This document shows, in pieces, positions 45,024 through 55,444 of a stretch of 64,000 nt of DNA. A model generated the notes under the pieces. It saw only the letters and a program-made list of their open reading frames with translations, searched no databases and was not told the origin of the DNA. Positions within the stretch are counted from its first letter, which is position 1; every line of letters begins with the position of its first letter. Location: NCBI GenBank assembly GCA_907165135.1, contig OU015568.1, positions 1,620,501 through 1,684,500 of the forward strand, written 5' to 3'. Source of the stretch: Oikopleura dioica (taxonomy: Eukaryota > Chordata > Appendicularia > Copelata > Oikopleuridae). A program made the translations under genes and the position numbers.

Positions 45024-45974
45024 CTATCTGAGAGTATTTGGATTCATCCATCCCCTCCAAGTCGGATCGTGGCCACCGTTAAAGTCAGCAGCATCCTCGC
45101 CGTCGATCTTGACAAGAGCGCAAATGTAAGCCATCGATTTGATGAACTCATCAAAGCTGATCTTATCATCATGATTCTTGTCAAGCTCGTTCACAAGCTC
45201 TTCGAGCTTCTCCTGGGATGAGAACACCTCGGGAAGTTCTTAAAATCGTTTAAAAGAGAACTTTAAGGTCGTTACCTTGTCCCATCATTAGGGTTCGCGC
45301 CCAAAAATCAAGTGCCCGAAATACTTATTCTATCTTTCTGAATTTTAGATATATGATAGATAAGGGCAAATAAAGTATAAATTGTTTTAAAATTTATCAA
45401 AATTTAAGAGGGTTGAAGAGAAAATAAGCCCCAAAAATGCCAAAAAATGGGTTGACCATGTTAGTCAGCCCAAAATTAAAAATTTCAAAAAATGGTATGA
45501 TCAGTAGAGGTTTCTGATCATTTTTTGATAAAAAAATTTTGGGAAGCATCTACGGTTTCCCTAGAATTTACAAAAAACTGCCTTTTTTTGGCAATGTTTT
45601 TCTGTTACGTGATCATGCGCGCGCACGCGTAACCGCGCGTGATGGGGGTGGCCACGTAAAATTCCAATCAATTTTGCCGGAAAATTTTAATTCTTCTTTT
45701 TTAACATAATTAATAAATAACTAATAATTAAAATAATAAAACTATAATAAATATGAGCTCATAATACTTTTATTAATCATAAATAATTATAAATTGAAAA
45801 ATTTTCTCTTTTTATCTTTGAGAAACCTAAAAGATCCTCTAGATTTTTAAAAGATCACCTTACGTCGTGGGCCATCATTGCTTTCAATTCTTCCTTGTCG
45901 AGCATCTTGTCTTCTCCAGCATGCTCGTTGAAGATGCCAATAATGGACTTCATCAAGTCCACGATTTTTGTCAT
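45024..45974 (-). CDS. S100-like EF-hand protein, exon interrupted by a 582-bp insertion
   Basis: The N-terminal exon (45974 downward) encodes MTKIVDLMKSIIGIFNEHAG and KMLDKEELKAMM, an S100-type pseudo-EF loop and helix. The C-terminal exon 45024-45238 encodes a canonical EF-hand (LDKNHDDKISFDEFIKSM) and a short tail. Between them, 45290-45871 is flanked by the direct repeat CCATCATT (45282-45289, 45872-45879). Excising it with one repeat copy gives LKAMMGQELPEVFSS in frame and a 107-residue protein, the S100 size. S100 proteins are Ca2+-dependent dimeric regulators; here the target is unknown. A donor GTAAGG at 45863 exists, but no matching AG acceptor keeps the frame. Confidence 0.7.
45290..45871. 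mobile_element. Probable inserted element (582 bp) in the S100-like exon
   Basis: It is bounded by the 8-bp direct repeat CCATCATT. The ends (AGGGTTCGCGCCC and CTTACGTCGTGGG) are not clear inverted repeats, so the family is unknown. The interior is AT-rich with a GCGCGCGCACGCGT patch near 45620. The call rests on the direct repeats and on restoration of a continuous S100 frame. Confidence 0.55.
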
Positions 45975-46170
45975 TTCTCAGCCTTTTTAAAAATTATTTC
46001 TATCTCAAATGAATTCAAAAAAAATAGAGGCTTGACTTATTTCCGCCAAGAAAAAAAGCAATAAAATACAAAAAATAGACTTTACTCATGCCCTCATATG
46101 ACGTTTTCAGTATTTATTAAAATTACATGTATTAAAAAATGCAGCAAAAATGAATAAGAATAAAAAACAG

Positions 46171-47068
46171 TTAAACGAATATACATCCGTTTTTCTCGAT
46201 AAAGAAAGATTTCACTTTTCTCGCGGATCTGATGATTTGTCGATAAACTTTTCCTCGACCACTGCAAGCATAGTTTCTAGCCCAAGAATTGATGGCAGGG
46301 TTGACTTGACCATTGAGGGTGCAGACGTCGCTTTTGTCGAAAACACTGACATCAGCTGCTTCTTCCTCGAATCCGTTTTCGACGTAGCAAGCTTGGCCAG
46401 TTTGAGCTGAGCGCATTTTGGCGAAAGTTATATTCATTCGGTTGATGTAGCGTTGCGCGAATTTTTCGTCAGTAAGAGAGTCGAAAATTCGCTAAATAAT
46501 AATAAGTCATTTTTTTCTTCGGCTTTCGATTTACCTGAGCATGCCCTTCGATGATTTGGAGTCGATCTGGTTCTGTGAGTTCGAACTGAAAACCTTCTCC
46601 CACAATCGAACCGTCAGTAGAAAACACGATTACAGCAGAACCGCCTTCGATGAAAAGAGTAGGGAAGCCCTCGTTGGAAGGATTGGGACGATCTGGTGTA
46701 TATTTGTCTCCTTCTTTCTTGTGATCTTCCGATTCTCATCGGCGTCGAGAAGAGTCGTTCTCTCCGCAGAAATGTCGTTCATAGCCGTTTCCATCGATGA
46801 CAGCAACGGAGTCGTAGGCGCAGACAGAGTTGTTCTCGAGTGAGAAGGAGAGTGGGACAATGTTGAAGCCTAGGACGTCGCCAAGCTCGATGTTCCAAAC
46901 GCAGTCGAGGTAGTTGTAGTAGTAGCCGCGATCGAAACCTGGGGATGTGATGGTTTGGGACTCAGTGATTGTTCCACCACACTCGCTATCGTAGATGGAG
47001 CTTGAGGAGCTCGAGGAAGAGCTGTGGTCAGCAGCGGCAGCGGCAAGAATGACGTTAAAAAGCTTCAT
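46171..47068 (-). CDS. Secreted CUB-domain protein (271 aa)
   Basis: Exons 46757-47068, 46535-46717 and 46171-46491. A signal peptide (MKLFNVILAAAAA) and a polyserine linker precede a CUB domain (CGGTITESQTITSPGF; YYYNYLDCVWNIEL; VCAYDSVAVIDG; HFCGEN; STDGSIVGEGFQFEL). The C-terminal 107 residues are Cys-poor and of unknown fold. The 39-bp intron 46718-46756 must be GA-AG. It removes an in-frame TGA, and no GT dinucleotide is available nearby. Likely extracellular; ligand unknown. Confidence 0.8.
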
Positions 47069-47516
47069 TTTTTAAATCTATTTTAGAGTTAATTCTCTTT
47101 TGATGAAAAATGAAAAATTGAACGCTTTATAATTTATAAATTATAAAGCCATCTTATCGCCCTCAACAACAAGGGCCGTTCAAAATCGCGAACTTGTGTG
47201 TTGGGATCATTCAAAAAATAAGCGCGATAAGGAAGTATCAAGCATATCTGGAAGTTATCATGTCCTCTTGTGCTCTAGTTGTTCTCGGTTCCATCAATTT
47301 AGAAGAGCATTTTTGAACAAAAAAAAACATTTTTTTTAATTCTAATAATTAATTCTAAGTTTATATTGCGAGAACGCCATTCATGTTTTGTTAACCTCAA
47401 GCAGAGCACAAAAATTACAGACTGCGCATTGTTATAAATAAATTACGAAAGATAATTGCTCATTTGTCTCCCCGAACAAGAAATTTTCGCCATTTCATAA
47501 CAAAAGAGAGCAAAAA
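47069..47516. other. Divergent promoter interval
   Basis: About 450 AT-rich bases between the CUB gene (minus) and a four-pass gene (plus). It contains a perfect AT palindrome near 47128-47150 (TTATAATTTATAAATTATAA). Confidence 0.4.
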
Positions 47517-48093
47517 ATGAAGTCGAGGAAAATTTCAAGAGGTTTTTTGATCATACCCATGATCTCTCTTCTAGTTAGCTTCTTGCTTGCTGGCTGTTTT
47601 TCAATCAAAGCTCCGCGATCAAAATGCCCCGATCAACCAGGTCTAGGGTTGGCAAATTGAAGACGAATCAAAAGACGGCATTTCTTCCGACAGCCAATCA
47701 AAATCGCGAAATTTGCCGACCCTCTTTAAAGATGACGAGTATTGCTTCGATGATGGAACCTATTACATGCTTTATGAAATCGTCGATTGCCTGAACATCT
47801 TCTCTGGAATCGTGTCACTAATAACCTTCGACCTTGGTGATAAACCAAGCATAATCTTCGGCTGTGTTCTTGCCTCAATCTCACTCGCGTTCAACGGTCT
47901 CCGAGCAGTAGATTTGCTCAAAAACGATCACGTGAAGACAAATAGGTCGCAGACTCTTGGCGACTTTCACAAGAATATTCTCAAGGGCGATTTGATTTCC
48001 TGGACGTATTTGACAATTATTTGGATCGCTTTCGGGACGTTCTCAGATTTGCTCCTAGAAAATTTTTCCTGCAAATTATTTCGAGAGCAATAA
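47517..48093 (+). CDS. Four-pass membrane protein (184 aa)
   Basis: Exon 1 is 47517-47640 and exon 2 is 47663-48093, separated by a very short 22-bp GT-AG interval (47641-47662). Removing it avoids a TGA and keeps phase. The hydrophobic segments are FLIIPMISLLVSFLLAGCF, IVDCLNIFSGIVSLITF, SIIFGCVLASISLAFNGL and LISWTYLTIIWIAFGTFSDL. The loop between the first two is polar and Ser/Asp-rich. Family not recognised. If the 22-bp interval is not spliced, the start would lie downstream. Confidence 0.5.
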
Positions 48094-48293
48094 TTAGTTT
48101 TCATTCAACAATGGATTTTGATTCTTCGCAAGGACTCGTTTCCCAGAACACGGGACCACAAAAATCGACAAGGATTTCGACGAAAAAGAAGCAGTATTTC
48201 TTATACGCCTGTTTCGAAGAAAAATAAATAAGATTACGGGATATCTTTTGTATTTAATAAATATGATTTTTCAACAGATTAAGATTTTAATGA

Positions 48294-49475
48294 TTATAAT
48301 TGAAGCTCGATGTTTGGAAGAGCAAGGGCAGTTGTTGGAGTTTTCGGCATTTTTGCACAGTAATGTTCTTCTATTTTTATAGGATCGATCAATTTCGACT
48401 TCTTTCGTAAAATTCCTAAAGAAAATTGACTAAAAATAAGGTCGATCCTCGCTTACCTGTAATATGAACATCCTGAAATCTGAAATTCTCCGTCTGCAAC
48501 GCAGTTTTAAAGAGCAACGAAGAAGTTATCTTCGACAAGATATAATTTCCGTTCGCGCAATATGGCGGAAAATATTCTTGCTCAAATTCATCTGTCGGTA
48601 CCATCCATCGTCCTTCTCGACGAACTCGTGGCTTTTGAACTGGATTCGAGCACCAGATCGAGCCATTTTGAAGCTTTTGATTTTCAAGCATGCTTTCTAG
48701 GGCTGTGATGTTCACGTCGAGGTCATCTTCGACCATCAGATAATACGGAACCGGGCAGCTTTCTCGGGCGAATCTGGTTCCGCCAAGAACTTTGATTGTT
48801 TTGTTCCCACTGTTTTCAACGACTGAAAAGTTTTATGCAATACTACAGGCTTAGAATCGCCAAACCATTGAGAACTATTCCATCTTGATGTCTCTCGACT
48901 TCTTTTTGCATTTCTTTGTACGCCGGTATTTGGCGCGTATCGTAACCAGCAGGAATACCGAGAAGAAAGACTCGCTCGATTTGATCTGTTGAAGTCCAAT
49001 TTGTTCGAATATTAGCTCGGCGCTGGACACGGCGAATGTTACTGTTGATGATGACGAGCATTCGAGTTGATTCGGAGCAGTGCAGGTTGTTTGTATTTGA
49101 AATGTTCTTTTGAAGGATAAATGAAAATTGACACACTACGGCTTAGACTGTTACAGAGTCTTCATCAGAAACATAATTACATTCTTTGTCGATCCTTTCC
49201 TGCATCAACCCAACAGCTTCCAGTTGTTTATTCGCCGTCGATTCAATATACTGTTCTGGCAACACATACAAATCCGCATTTTCATCAAAAATATACTCGT
49301 AGCTGCTATCAAACTCTTTCTCTGCCTCTCTCGCCATCGTAACAAGAGCATCTTTGTACAAAGTCGAGCAGCAGATCAAAATCCAGATCACGGAAGTCGT
49401 GATAAAGACCTTATTCTCAAGCTGCCGTCGTCTTGAGATTTTGATCTCTTCATCTGTGAAAAATCGCTGGTCCAT
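48294..49475 (-). CDS. GT31-family beta-1,3-galactosyltransferase-like enzyme (349 aa)
   Basis: Exons 49155-49475, 48866-49106, 48457-48822 and 48294-48415. It is a type II Golgi protein: basic cytoplasmic tail, then a signal anchor (VFITTSVIWILICCSTLY). Family motifs are RRANIRTNWTSTDQIERVFLLG (cut here), YYLMVEDDLDVN (the metal-binding acidic motif), EYFPPYCANGNYILS and RFQDVHITG. GT31 enzymes add galactose or GlcNAc in beta-1,3 linkage to glycoproteins or proteoglycans. Acceptor unknown. Confidence 0.88.
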
Positions 49476-49718
49476 TTTTATTTCATAGTTTTGGTTTTTT
49501 GACTCCCGCGCAGGAAATTCGCGAGCCGGCCCCAGGCGAATAGAAGAAAGGTTGAAAAAAAGAGAGCCAGAAATTCAAAATAAGCTTCCTCCTTTTTTTC
49601 CTTTCCAGATGGTTTCATAGTCCCCCTCAAGTCGCGAGGAAGTTTTCGCGACACAAAAGAAGCTCTCTCTCTTTTGTCCATTTCAGATGAAACCAAAACA
49701 ATAAAAAACCACGAGAAA

Positions 49719-49934
49719 ATGCCAAAAAGCGAAGATATGGACGACTTTACTTATCGCTTCTACCACTACATGATTTGTTACGAACGATACGATAATCATG
49801 AGCATCTCAACTTTGCCCTGGCTTCTTGTGGACACAAACTTTGCTACTCGTGTCTCCAGAATTTGCACCAGTGCACCTGCCCATTCTGTAGAAAGGAGTT
49901 CACTGTCGATGATATTATTCTTCTAAGAAATTGA
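49719..49934 (+). CDS. Small RING-like zinc-finger protein (71 aa)
   Basis: ATG 49719 lies shortly after an acceptor-like TTTCAG (49681-49686), a possible spliced-leader site. The RING pattern is CGHKLCYSC ... CTCPFC. The first metal site shows only one cysteine (MICYERY), where a Cys-x2-Cys is expected, so it is degenerate or uses another ligand. Probable E3 ubiquitin-ligase-type fold; activity uncertain. Confidence 0.6.
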   Translation: MPKSEDMDDFTYRFYHYMICYERYDNHEHLNFALASCGHKLCYSCLQNLHQCTCPFCRKEFTVDDIILLRN

Positions 49935-50373
49935 CGATTGTCGAAGAAAATTGTTTTGATAAAATGAAACTTTACGACGTCAATTTTAAGTTAAAGACTC
50001 TTGGTACCTAGTATCTAGTATTGAAAACTTAAATTTGTATAAAATGCAATTTTTCTTACCATCTTTCCAGCTACCACGCTGGTATCACTAACATACAATT
50101 TTAAAATGAAATCCATCATATTGGTGATATAGTCTACTGAACTTTCTATCAAACAAATGCGCGATAAATTATTTCTGCCTAAATAAAATGACAAAAAGCG
50201 TTTGCTTAATCTGTTCGTTGTGAAAATCGTTTTGTTCAAATTTGACAGCAAGCCTTCAGTAAGTTGACCTTCAACTAAGCATGATAATTGCTCATCCTGC
50301 ATCAATAAAATGAGCAAATGCAAAAAGCTTTAAAAGCAATTTGTTCATTTTGCACAGTTTGTGAGTTAAAAGA
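49935..50373. other. Intergenic, AT-rich
   Basis: No supported gene or repeat in about 440 bases. Confidence 0.4.
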
Positions 50374-50652
50374 ATGAGATTCAGAGAATTGCTGCTGCTC
50401 TGCTCCTACATAACTTCTTCTCCCTTGCTTTCCGAGGAGCAACCTGGTAGGATAATTCAAAATAGCATGAAAATAAAGCTTGAAGACTTGACGAACTTGC
50501 CTGCTGAAGATCAATCTACAAAGTCGAACAAAGATAAACTAAAAGAAGAGTTGAAAAAGTGGGATGCGGATATGATCTTCTCAAATGCCTTAGAGTCATT
50601 TATGAGGATAGGACTCAACAAAACAAACTTCTATATAAAATTATTTTGTTGA
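50374..50652 (+). CDS. Small secreted protein, tandem paralogue A (92 aa)
   Basis: A single exon starting MRFRELLLLCSYITSSPLLS, a plausible signal peptide, then a Lys/Glu-rich helix (KDKLKEELKKWDADMIFSNALESFM). It is closely related to the ORF at 50949-51173, and the upstream and downstream flanks are also similar, so the two form a tandem duplication. Function unknown. Confidence 0.5.
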   Translation: MRFRELLLLCSYITSSPLLSEEQPGRIIQNSMKIKLEDLTNLPAEDQSTKSNKDKLKEELKKWDADMIFSNALESFMRIGLNKTNFYIKLFC

Positions 50653-50948
50653 ATCCTTTGAAAAAGAAGTAGAGAGTTCAACGAGGCATTTTTCGCCTTC
50701 TTTCATTGAGAAAGATTGACAACTGTATTTAAAAAATTGTCTTGCGAAATTGTCTATTCTCATCGAGTTCAAAATAGAATAAACCAACATGAATATAATG
50801 ACTAAATTGCCGAATCCTTTTTTGTCTAGAATTAACCAGAATCGGCAGGTTTATCTCCGACAACGCATGATAAAATATCGCGGATAATTGTTCACCCAGT
50901 CTCCTATAAATACAGTAAGAAGAAAGAGCATTTTCAAATTAAGAAGAA

Positions 50949-51173
50949 ATGCGTTTCAGAGAATTACTGTTCTTCTGCTCCTTGATGACTTGTTACCCTT
51001 TGCTTTCCAAGAGGCAACCAAAGGTTGAGGGTTTGATCAACAAGCCTGCTGAAAGTGAGACAACAAAGTTGAAAGATGAAAATTTGAAGAAGTGGGAGGA
51101 TGAGCTGCTTTTCTCAAATGCCCTTGATTCATTTTTGAGGAACGGATTCAATGCTCGGATCGGCAACCTATGA
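50949..51173 (+). CDS. Small secreted protein, tandem paralogue B, 3' end replaced by a repeat
   Basis: MRFRELLFFCSLMTCYPLLS and KKWEDELLFSNALDSFLRNG align with paralogue A. After about residue 70 the frame runs into the CAACCTGTGT-type element at 51160-51285 and stops there. Sequence homologous to the 3' flank of A resumes after the element, so the native C-terminus was displaced. It may be functional or decaying. Confidence 0.45.
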   Translation: MRFRELLFFCSLMTCYPLLSKRQPKVEGLINKPAESETTKLKDENLKKWEDELLFSNALDSFLRNGFNARIGNL

Positions 51174-51285
51174 AAAAACCCTGAGTCGGGGCGGCTTAGT
51201 TAAAGTTACCGACTCAAGGAATAGTTTTAACGAGAGAACTTTTCATTTTTCCTGACTCGAGTGTTCCACACAGGTTGTCAAGCCA
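51160..51285. mobile_element. Short MITE of the CAACCTGTGT family (about 125 bp)
   Basis: Inverted ends GGCAACCTATGAAAAAACCC and complement of GACAACCTGTGTGGAACACT, with internal CTGAGTCGGG and CCTGACTCGAG arms. It interrupts the duplicated small-protein gene. Related ends occur at 3818, 29692 and about 57530. Confidence 0.65.
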
Positions 51286-51444
51286 ACTTCGACTGAATTG
51301 TTGCATAATTCTAGTGTTGAATTCTCTGAAAAAGAAGTCCAGAGTTCAACGAGACATTTCTCGCGTATTTTCATTGAGGAAGATATATTCAACATTGGCA
51401 GAGACAAAAAAAAATACACTAAAAACCAGCGAAATTATTTGTTC

Positions 51445-52019
51445 TCATTTCAATGTCGAAATAAACAGGCACTTGGCCATCAGCATTTCGAATGAATTCT
51501 CTCGTATCAGCGGTTGATGAGCCCAGCATGCGACCATGTAGATCAAATCGTCTCGCTCAGTGAGATAGTTGAGTTTGCCACAGAGATGTATCCATAAATC
51601 TGACTGTCTGATGATTTGTTTTCCAATGGCTAGGATTTCTTCAGAAATCTTCTCGCAGAAATCTTGATTGATGAGACCCTTTGATTTTGGCATGAGCGAG
51701 AAGGCTTTGGGAAGACTAGCCCACTTTTGACGGATTCAGATTTGAAAATTTTAGATCCCAAATCGAGCGAAAGTTCGAATCCCCTTTCCTTTTGACTGTT
51801 GCTTTCTTTCAATGTCAAGCCGATCGAATTTGCACTTTCCGCTAATTCCAACAAATTTGCTAATTTCTTATTCAGTGTCTTGTCAAATTCTTCTATCGGA
51901 TTGTCCATCTTTCTATTCGCAACAGATTCCACCAGCTCCTTTCCTTGTTTCCACACTCCCTTGTACTTTTTCAACAGTTTATGAACACTGGCCGCATATT
52001 TTGACGCCTGCAATTCCAT
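51445..52019 (-). CDS. Helical protein of unknown function (about 178 aa)
   Basis: Exon 1 runs from ATG 52019 (MELQASKYAASVHKLLKKYK) to a donor at about 51718 (SVKSGL|GTCTTC). Exon 2 begins after ATCAAAG at about 51681 and ends at 51445. Phase 0 is kept and the short intron is about 38 bp. The protein is predicted almost wholly alpha-helical (NPIEEFDKTLNKKLANLLEL; EKISEEILAIGKQIIRQSDL) and ends with a Cys/aromatic segment (YMVACWAHQPLI). No signal peptide. Family not recognised. Confidence 0.55.
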
Positions 52020-52256
52020 TCTGAAAAGTAATAACGATCAACAACACTTTTTTCAAGCAAAAAAATCACTAAGAATCGATAAAGGCTGTAAAATGAGCGC
52101 TCTGATAACGATAAATTCGGCCGTCTGAGTCAGGGTTTAGGAAAATATTGAACTAGCTTTGTAGAGAAGCCGCGTTTGTAAATCGACAATAAAATCAAAA
52201 AAGTTAAAGAGTGCCACTATCAGGAAAATATGAAGCAGAAGGCCGAGTATTTAATG

Positions 52257-52905
52257 TCAGTGCCACTCGATTTCATCCGGCCGAACAGGGCGCTTCAACG
52301 GCTCAGTCGTCTCCTTATTGACATCTTTTGACATCGACTTCCGCATATCGTACGCGTCTTCTTCCAGTCCATCTTTCGACGACGCCCCGTAATAATTGAG
52401 AACTCGTCGATACGTAGTGTAGCCCAAGTTTTTGTAGAGCTCGTGGGCTGCTGTATTCGTCTGGCGGACGAAAAGATCTAAAATGATTGTATGAGATCGA
52501 ATAAACAAACTGATAAACATTGAGAGTAACTTACCAACGAACCAAGTATTTTTCTTTTCCGAAACCTCTTCCAAAAGGTTCATCAATTTTCTAGCAAGGC
52601 CGAGTCGCCGATATGTAGGCTGCACCGTAAGAGCAGTGACATGACCGTGCCATTGCTTCATCGAATCTTTTCCCTAGAAAGTACGTTCACCAACTCATTC
52701 CAGACACAAAGTTCAGTACCTCAGACTTTCCCATTATGTAACCCTGAATGTCACCATTGGGAGCCAACGCAGTGAAATAGTATTCAGGCCATTTGGCTTG
52801 ATAGTGGAGGTAAAACGGCAATCCGTACGTTTCTGTAAGTGGATCCAAATTGACCTTGTTGAATTTGAAAAGATCAAAGCAAGAAAACGGCCTTATTTCA
52901 GTCAT
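52257..52905 (-). CDS. NAA20: NatB catalytic subunit, N-alpha-acetyltransferase 20 (181 aa)
   Basis: Exons 52720-52905, 52535-52673 and 52257-52477. Highly conserved: NLDPLTETYGLPFYL, WPEYYFTA, GYIMGKSE, WHGHVTALTVQPTYRRLGLA (the acetyl-CoA binding RRLGLA), WFVDLFVRQTNTAAHELYKN, LGYTTYRRVLNYY and EDAYDMRKSMSKD. With NAA25 it acetylates nascent chains starting Met-Asp/Glu/Asn/Gln at the ribosome. Length matches the human protein (178 aa). Confidence 0.97.
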
Positions 52906-53096
52906 TCTGAAGACATAAGAAATAAGAAAAATATTTATTCAGGAATTTTGCGCGGCTTTTCTTCAAAGCTCTTTCAAAACCCAAGTAAGGGACTTTACAG
53001 TTCGCAAAAGAGTAAAAACTTTGTTCTGTGTATTAGTATTTTTGGAATATCAAAGTAACTGCTGAAGTAAAGTGTCAAAAGGGGACAGTCAAGGTC

Positions 53097-53972
53097 TCAA
53101 AGTCCGCAAGCTTCTGTTCCGCAAGTTCCAGAGCCCTCGCCATCTTCGACTGTTTCGTCGATTTTCAAGGCGTCGAGGATTTTCTGCGGCTCGCAATGGT
53201 CCCCTGCTGATTTTTGCTTGAACTCCATGAGCACGTTTTTTCCTTCTTTGTCGACGATGATGACTCCTCCTGTAGCGAGCTTGTCTCCAGCGAAGTTTCC
53301 GGTGATGCCTTGAGCTTCGGCTTTTGCGTTCATTTCTTTTACTTGTTTGTCAAAGAAGACGCCCATAACTAGAATTTTTGTAAGTCAGATTGTAAGTCGG
53401 ATATCTTTACCATTGATAGGATTGTAGCGCTTGAAACCAATTGTCGAGTAGCACTCCTTCTTTTCGTCAATAAAAACTTCTCCTGGCCAGTAACCATTCG
53501 AAGTGAATTCTTCGTGGCCGAGGAATTCCGGAGATATCACAACGAAGTTCGCACTAGAAAAGCACAATCAGAAAATAATATTTTTCAAAGAAAATCGAGA
53601 AGCGGATTGAGGCTTTGAGAAAAGAGCTCAAAGCCGCAGTCAGAGCGGCTTTTTCCCCTGTTTGACTCGAAACCGCAAGGGGCTCCTTGACTGAACCTGA
53701 AATTACAGAAGAATACAAAAGATAAAATTGATAGACTTACACTTTCGTAACAGACTCGTAAATTCGACTGTAGTCCTTCACTTGATATCGGCAAAGCGGA
53801 CATCCGAAGCGTCGAATGAAGAAGAAAACGGTCGGTTTTTCTGAAAAAAAAAAATTTCTCTAGAATCATAAAACCTTCTTTATTTACCTCCAATAAACGA
53901 GCTCAGTTCAACCTTTTCTCTGTTCGCCAGGCGGGTGACGCTCAATTTAAGTAAATTTTGCAAAAAGCTCAT
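53097..53972 (-). CDS. PRXL2B: Peroxiredoxin-like 2 protein (PRXL2B/FAM213B type, 199 aa)
   Basis: Exons 53888-53972, 53741-53840, 53411-53553 and 53097-53368. The thioredoxin-like fold has KPTVFFFIRRFGCPLCRYQ (CPLC redox motif at the N-terminus of the helix), YWPGEVFIDEKKECYSTIGF and GGVIIVDKEGKNVLMEF. Length equals human PRXL2B (198 aa), a prostamide/prostaglandin F synthase. PRXL2A is longer, so 2B is preferred but not certain. The CGTEACGL tail has two further cysteines. The intron 53554-53740 contains a degenerate GCCGC hairpin. Confidence 0.85.
53605..53690. repeat. Degenerate GCCGC hairpin in PRXL2B intron
   Basis: GCTCAAAGCCGCAGTCAGAG with AGCGGCTTTTT and GAAACCGCAAGGGGCTCCTTG. A decayed copy of the GCCGC family, again intronic. 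Confidence 0.55.
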
Positions 53973-54697
53973 TTTTTTCTCAAAATCGTGTTTTTTGGTC
54001 GAAAAACTTGATTTCCGTCGTTTTTTATCGTTTCATTGCATCTCACTGACGTAACTTCTCGAGGTCAACAAAGGTCATACCTTCTATCGATCATTCTAGA
54101 AAGAAAAAAGTTCAAAAAAATTATTTTTTGAGACGAAAGGAGAGCACCAGAAAAGGGAAAATTCTCAAGTCTGAGGTCAAGTCTGAAAGGAGCAATTTCT
54201 TGGCCTCAGGATAGAGCCAATCAGTGAGCGCTGAAACAGAGTCGGAGGGAAAATTAAAAACGCGAAAAAGGAAGTTTTGGAGAAAATGACTTACAATTCC
54301 GGAAAAGGAAGAAAGAGCAGAATTCCGAGGAAAAGACCAGCACAGTTTGGGAAAAGGGTTAATTTTAAAGAAACAATTATCTTTTATCATTTAGAACTAG
54401 AGCACTAGAAATTGGTTTATGCACTGGAATCTCCTACAGTTGATAACTTATTTAGAATCAAGGAGTCTTTTCTGATAGGTCAAAAGAAATAGAGCTATTT
54501 CGACGGATCAGAAGCCGCCCTTCTGATTTATAAATGATGCCCAAGTGTAAAAATTCATAAAGATGACTTTTGGGTTGACTTCGAACAAATTTGTTAGACC
54601 CTTCTAACAGTATTCCACAGTCAAAAGTCAGAATCCACGAAGAAAAGATCGCTGAAGGCTTCGCGGCAAGTGACTCACAATTTTGTTGTTTTAGTGA
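53973..54697. other. Interval upstream of the 54698 gene
   Basis: About 725 bases. Minus-strand ORFs here (54121-54390, 54458-54709) lack signals. A TTTTAG acceptor at about 54689, five bases before ACCATG, may be a spliced-leader addition site for the next gene. Confidence 0.4.
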
Positions 54698-55341
54698 CCA
54701 TGCTTCCAATGCAAATGTACGCAGTTTGCTTCTCTCCTTTCCGCATTTACTTTTCTAATATTTACCTCCTTTTCGCTGTGTTTTTGACTATTTTTTGCAG
54801 GGGCTGAATTTGACGCAAAATGGAAGAGTCCCAGTGAGCGTGGAGAGATTGGAGAATGATCCCTGGCTTCAAGAAGAGCAAGTCCAGCCTGTTTTGAAAT
54901 ACAGCTCAGAACTAGAGGTAAGATGATCAGAAAATAATAAGGGCGGCTTCTCAATTGCTCAGAGAAGAATATAATATGAAGTCAGTTTGTTCTTGGGTAA
55001 CTCCTGATCGTTTATTGTTCAGGGTATCCTTCGCGAAAATCGCCAACGAATGCGCCACATCATCTCGCGAATTCCCCGCCCAAAAGTCGAAGTCCCTCCA
55101 AGTAATAAACTCTCAAGCCGACAATGCACCACCCTCGCAGTCTGGCAACCTCCACCTATCATTCCTCAAATGCCTGCGCCTGAATCACTTCTTCAAATCA
55201 GCACTCAAGAATCTTCGAATTATCAGACCAACAATTTTTCGTCAAGAGAAAGCAGCCCAGAAGCCTCATTTGAAGATCTTCACTTTGAAATCACCGAACG
55301 AGGGGACAATTTCTCCCCAGAAAGAATGGATACTGACTAAA
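54698..55341 (+). CDS. Proline-rich hydrophilic protein, possibly upstream cistron (about 150 aa)
   Basis: The proposed model has three exons: 54698-54721 (MLPMQMYA), about 54800-54918 (GLNLTQNGRVPVSVERLEND ... YSSELE) and about 55021-55341 (GILRENRQRMRHIISRIPRP, a Pro-rich stretch WQPPPIIPQMPAPE and an acidic tail). Phase 0 throughout. It ends 103 bp before the SLC35A4-microprotein-like gene on the same strand, compatible with a dicistronic unit. Family not recognised. Confidence 0.55.
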
Positions 55342-55444
55342 TATCTTTCAAAATGACTTTCCAAATCAAAAATGCGACTTTCTTCGTACCAAAATTCTGG
55401 TTTAACCATTAATCAACTAAATCTCCCTCCTTTTAGATAAAAAA

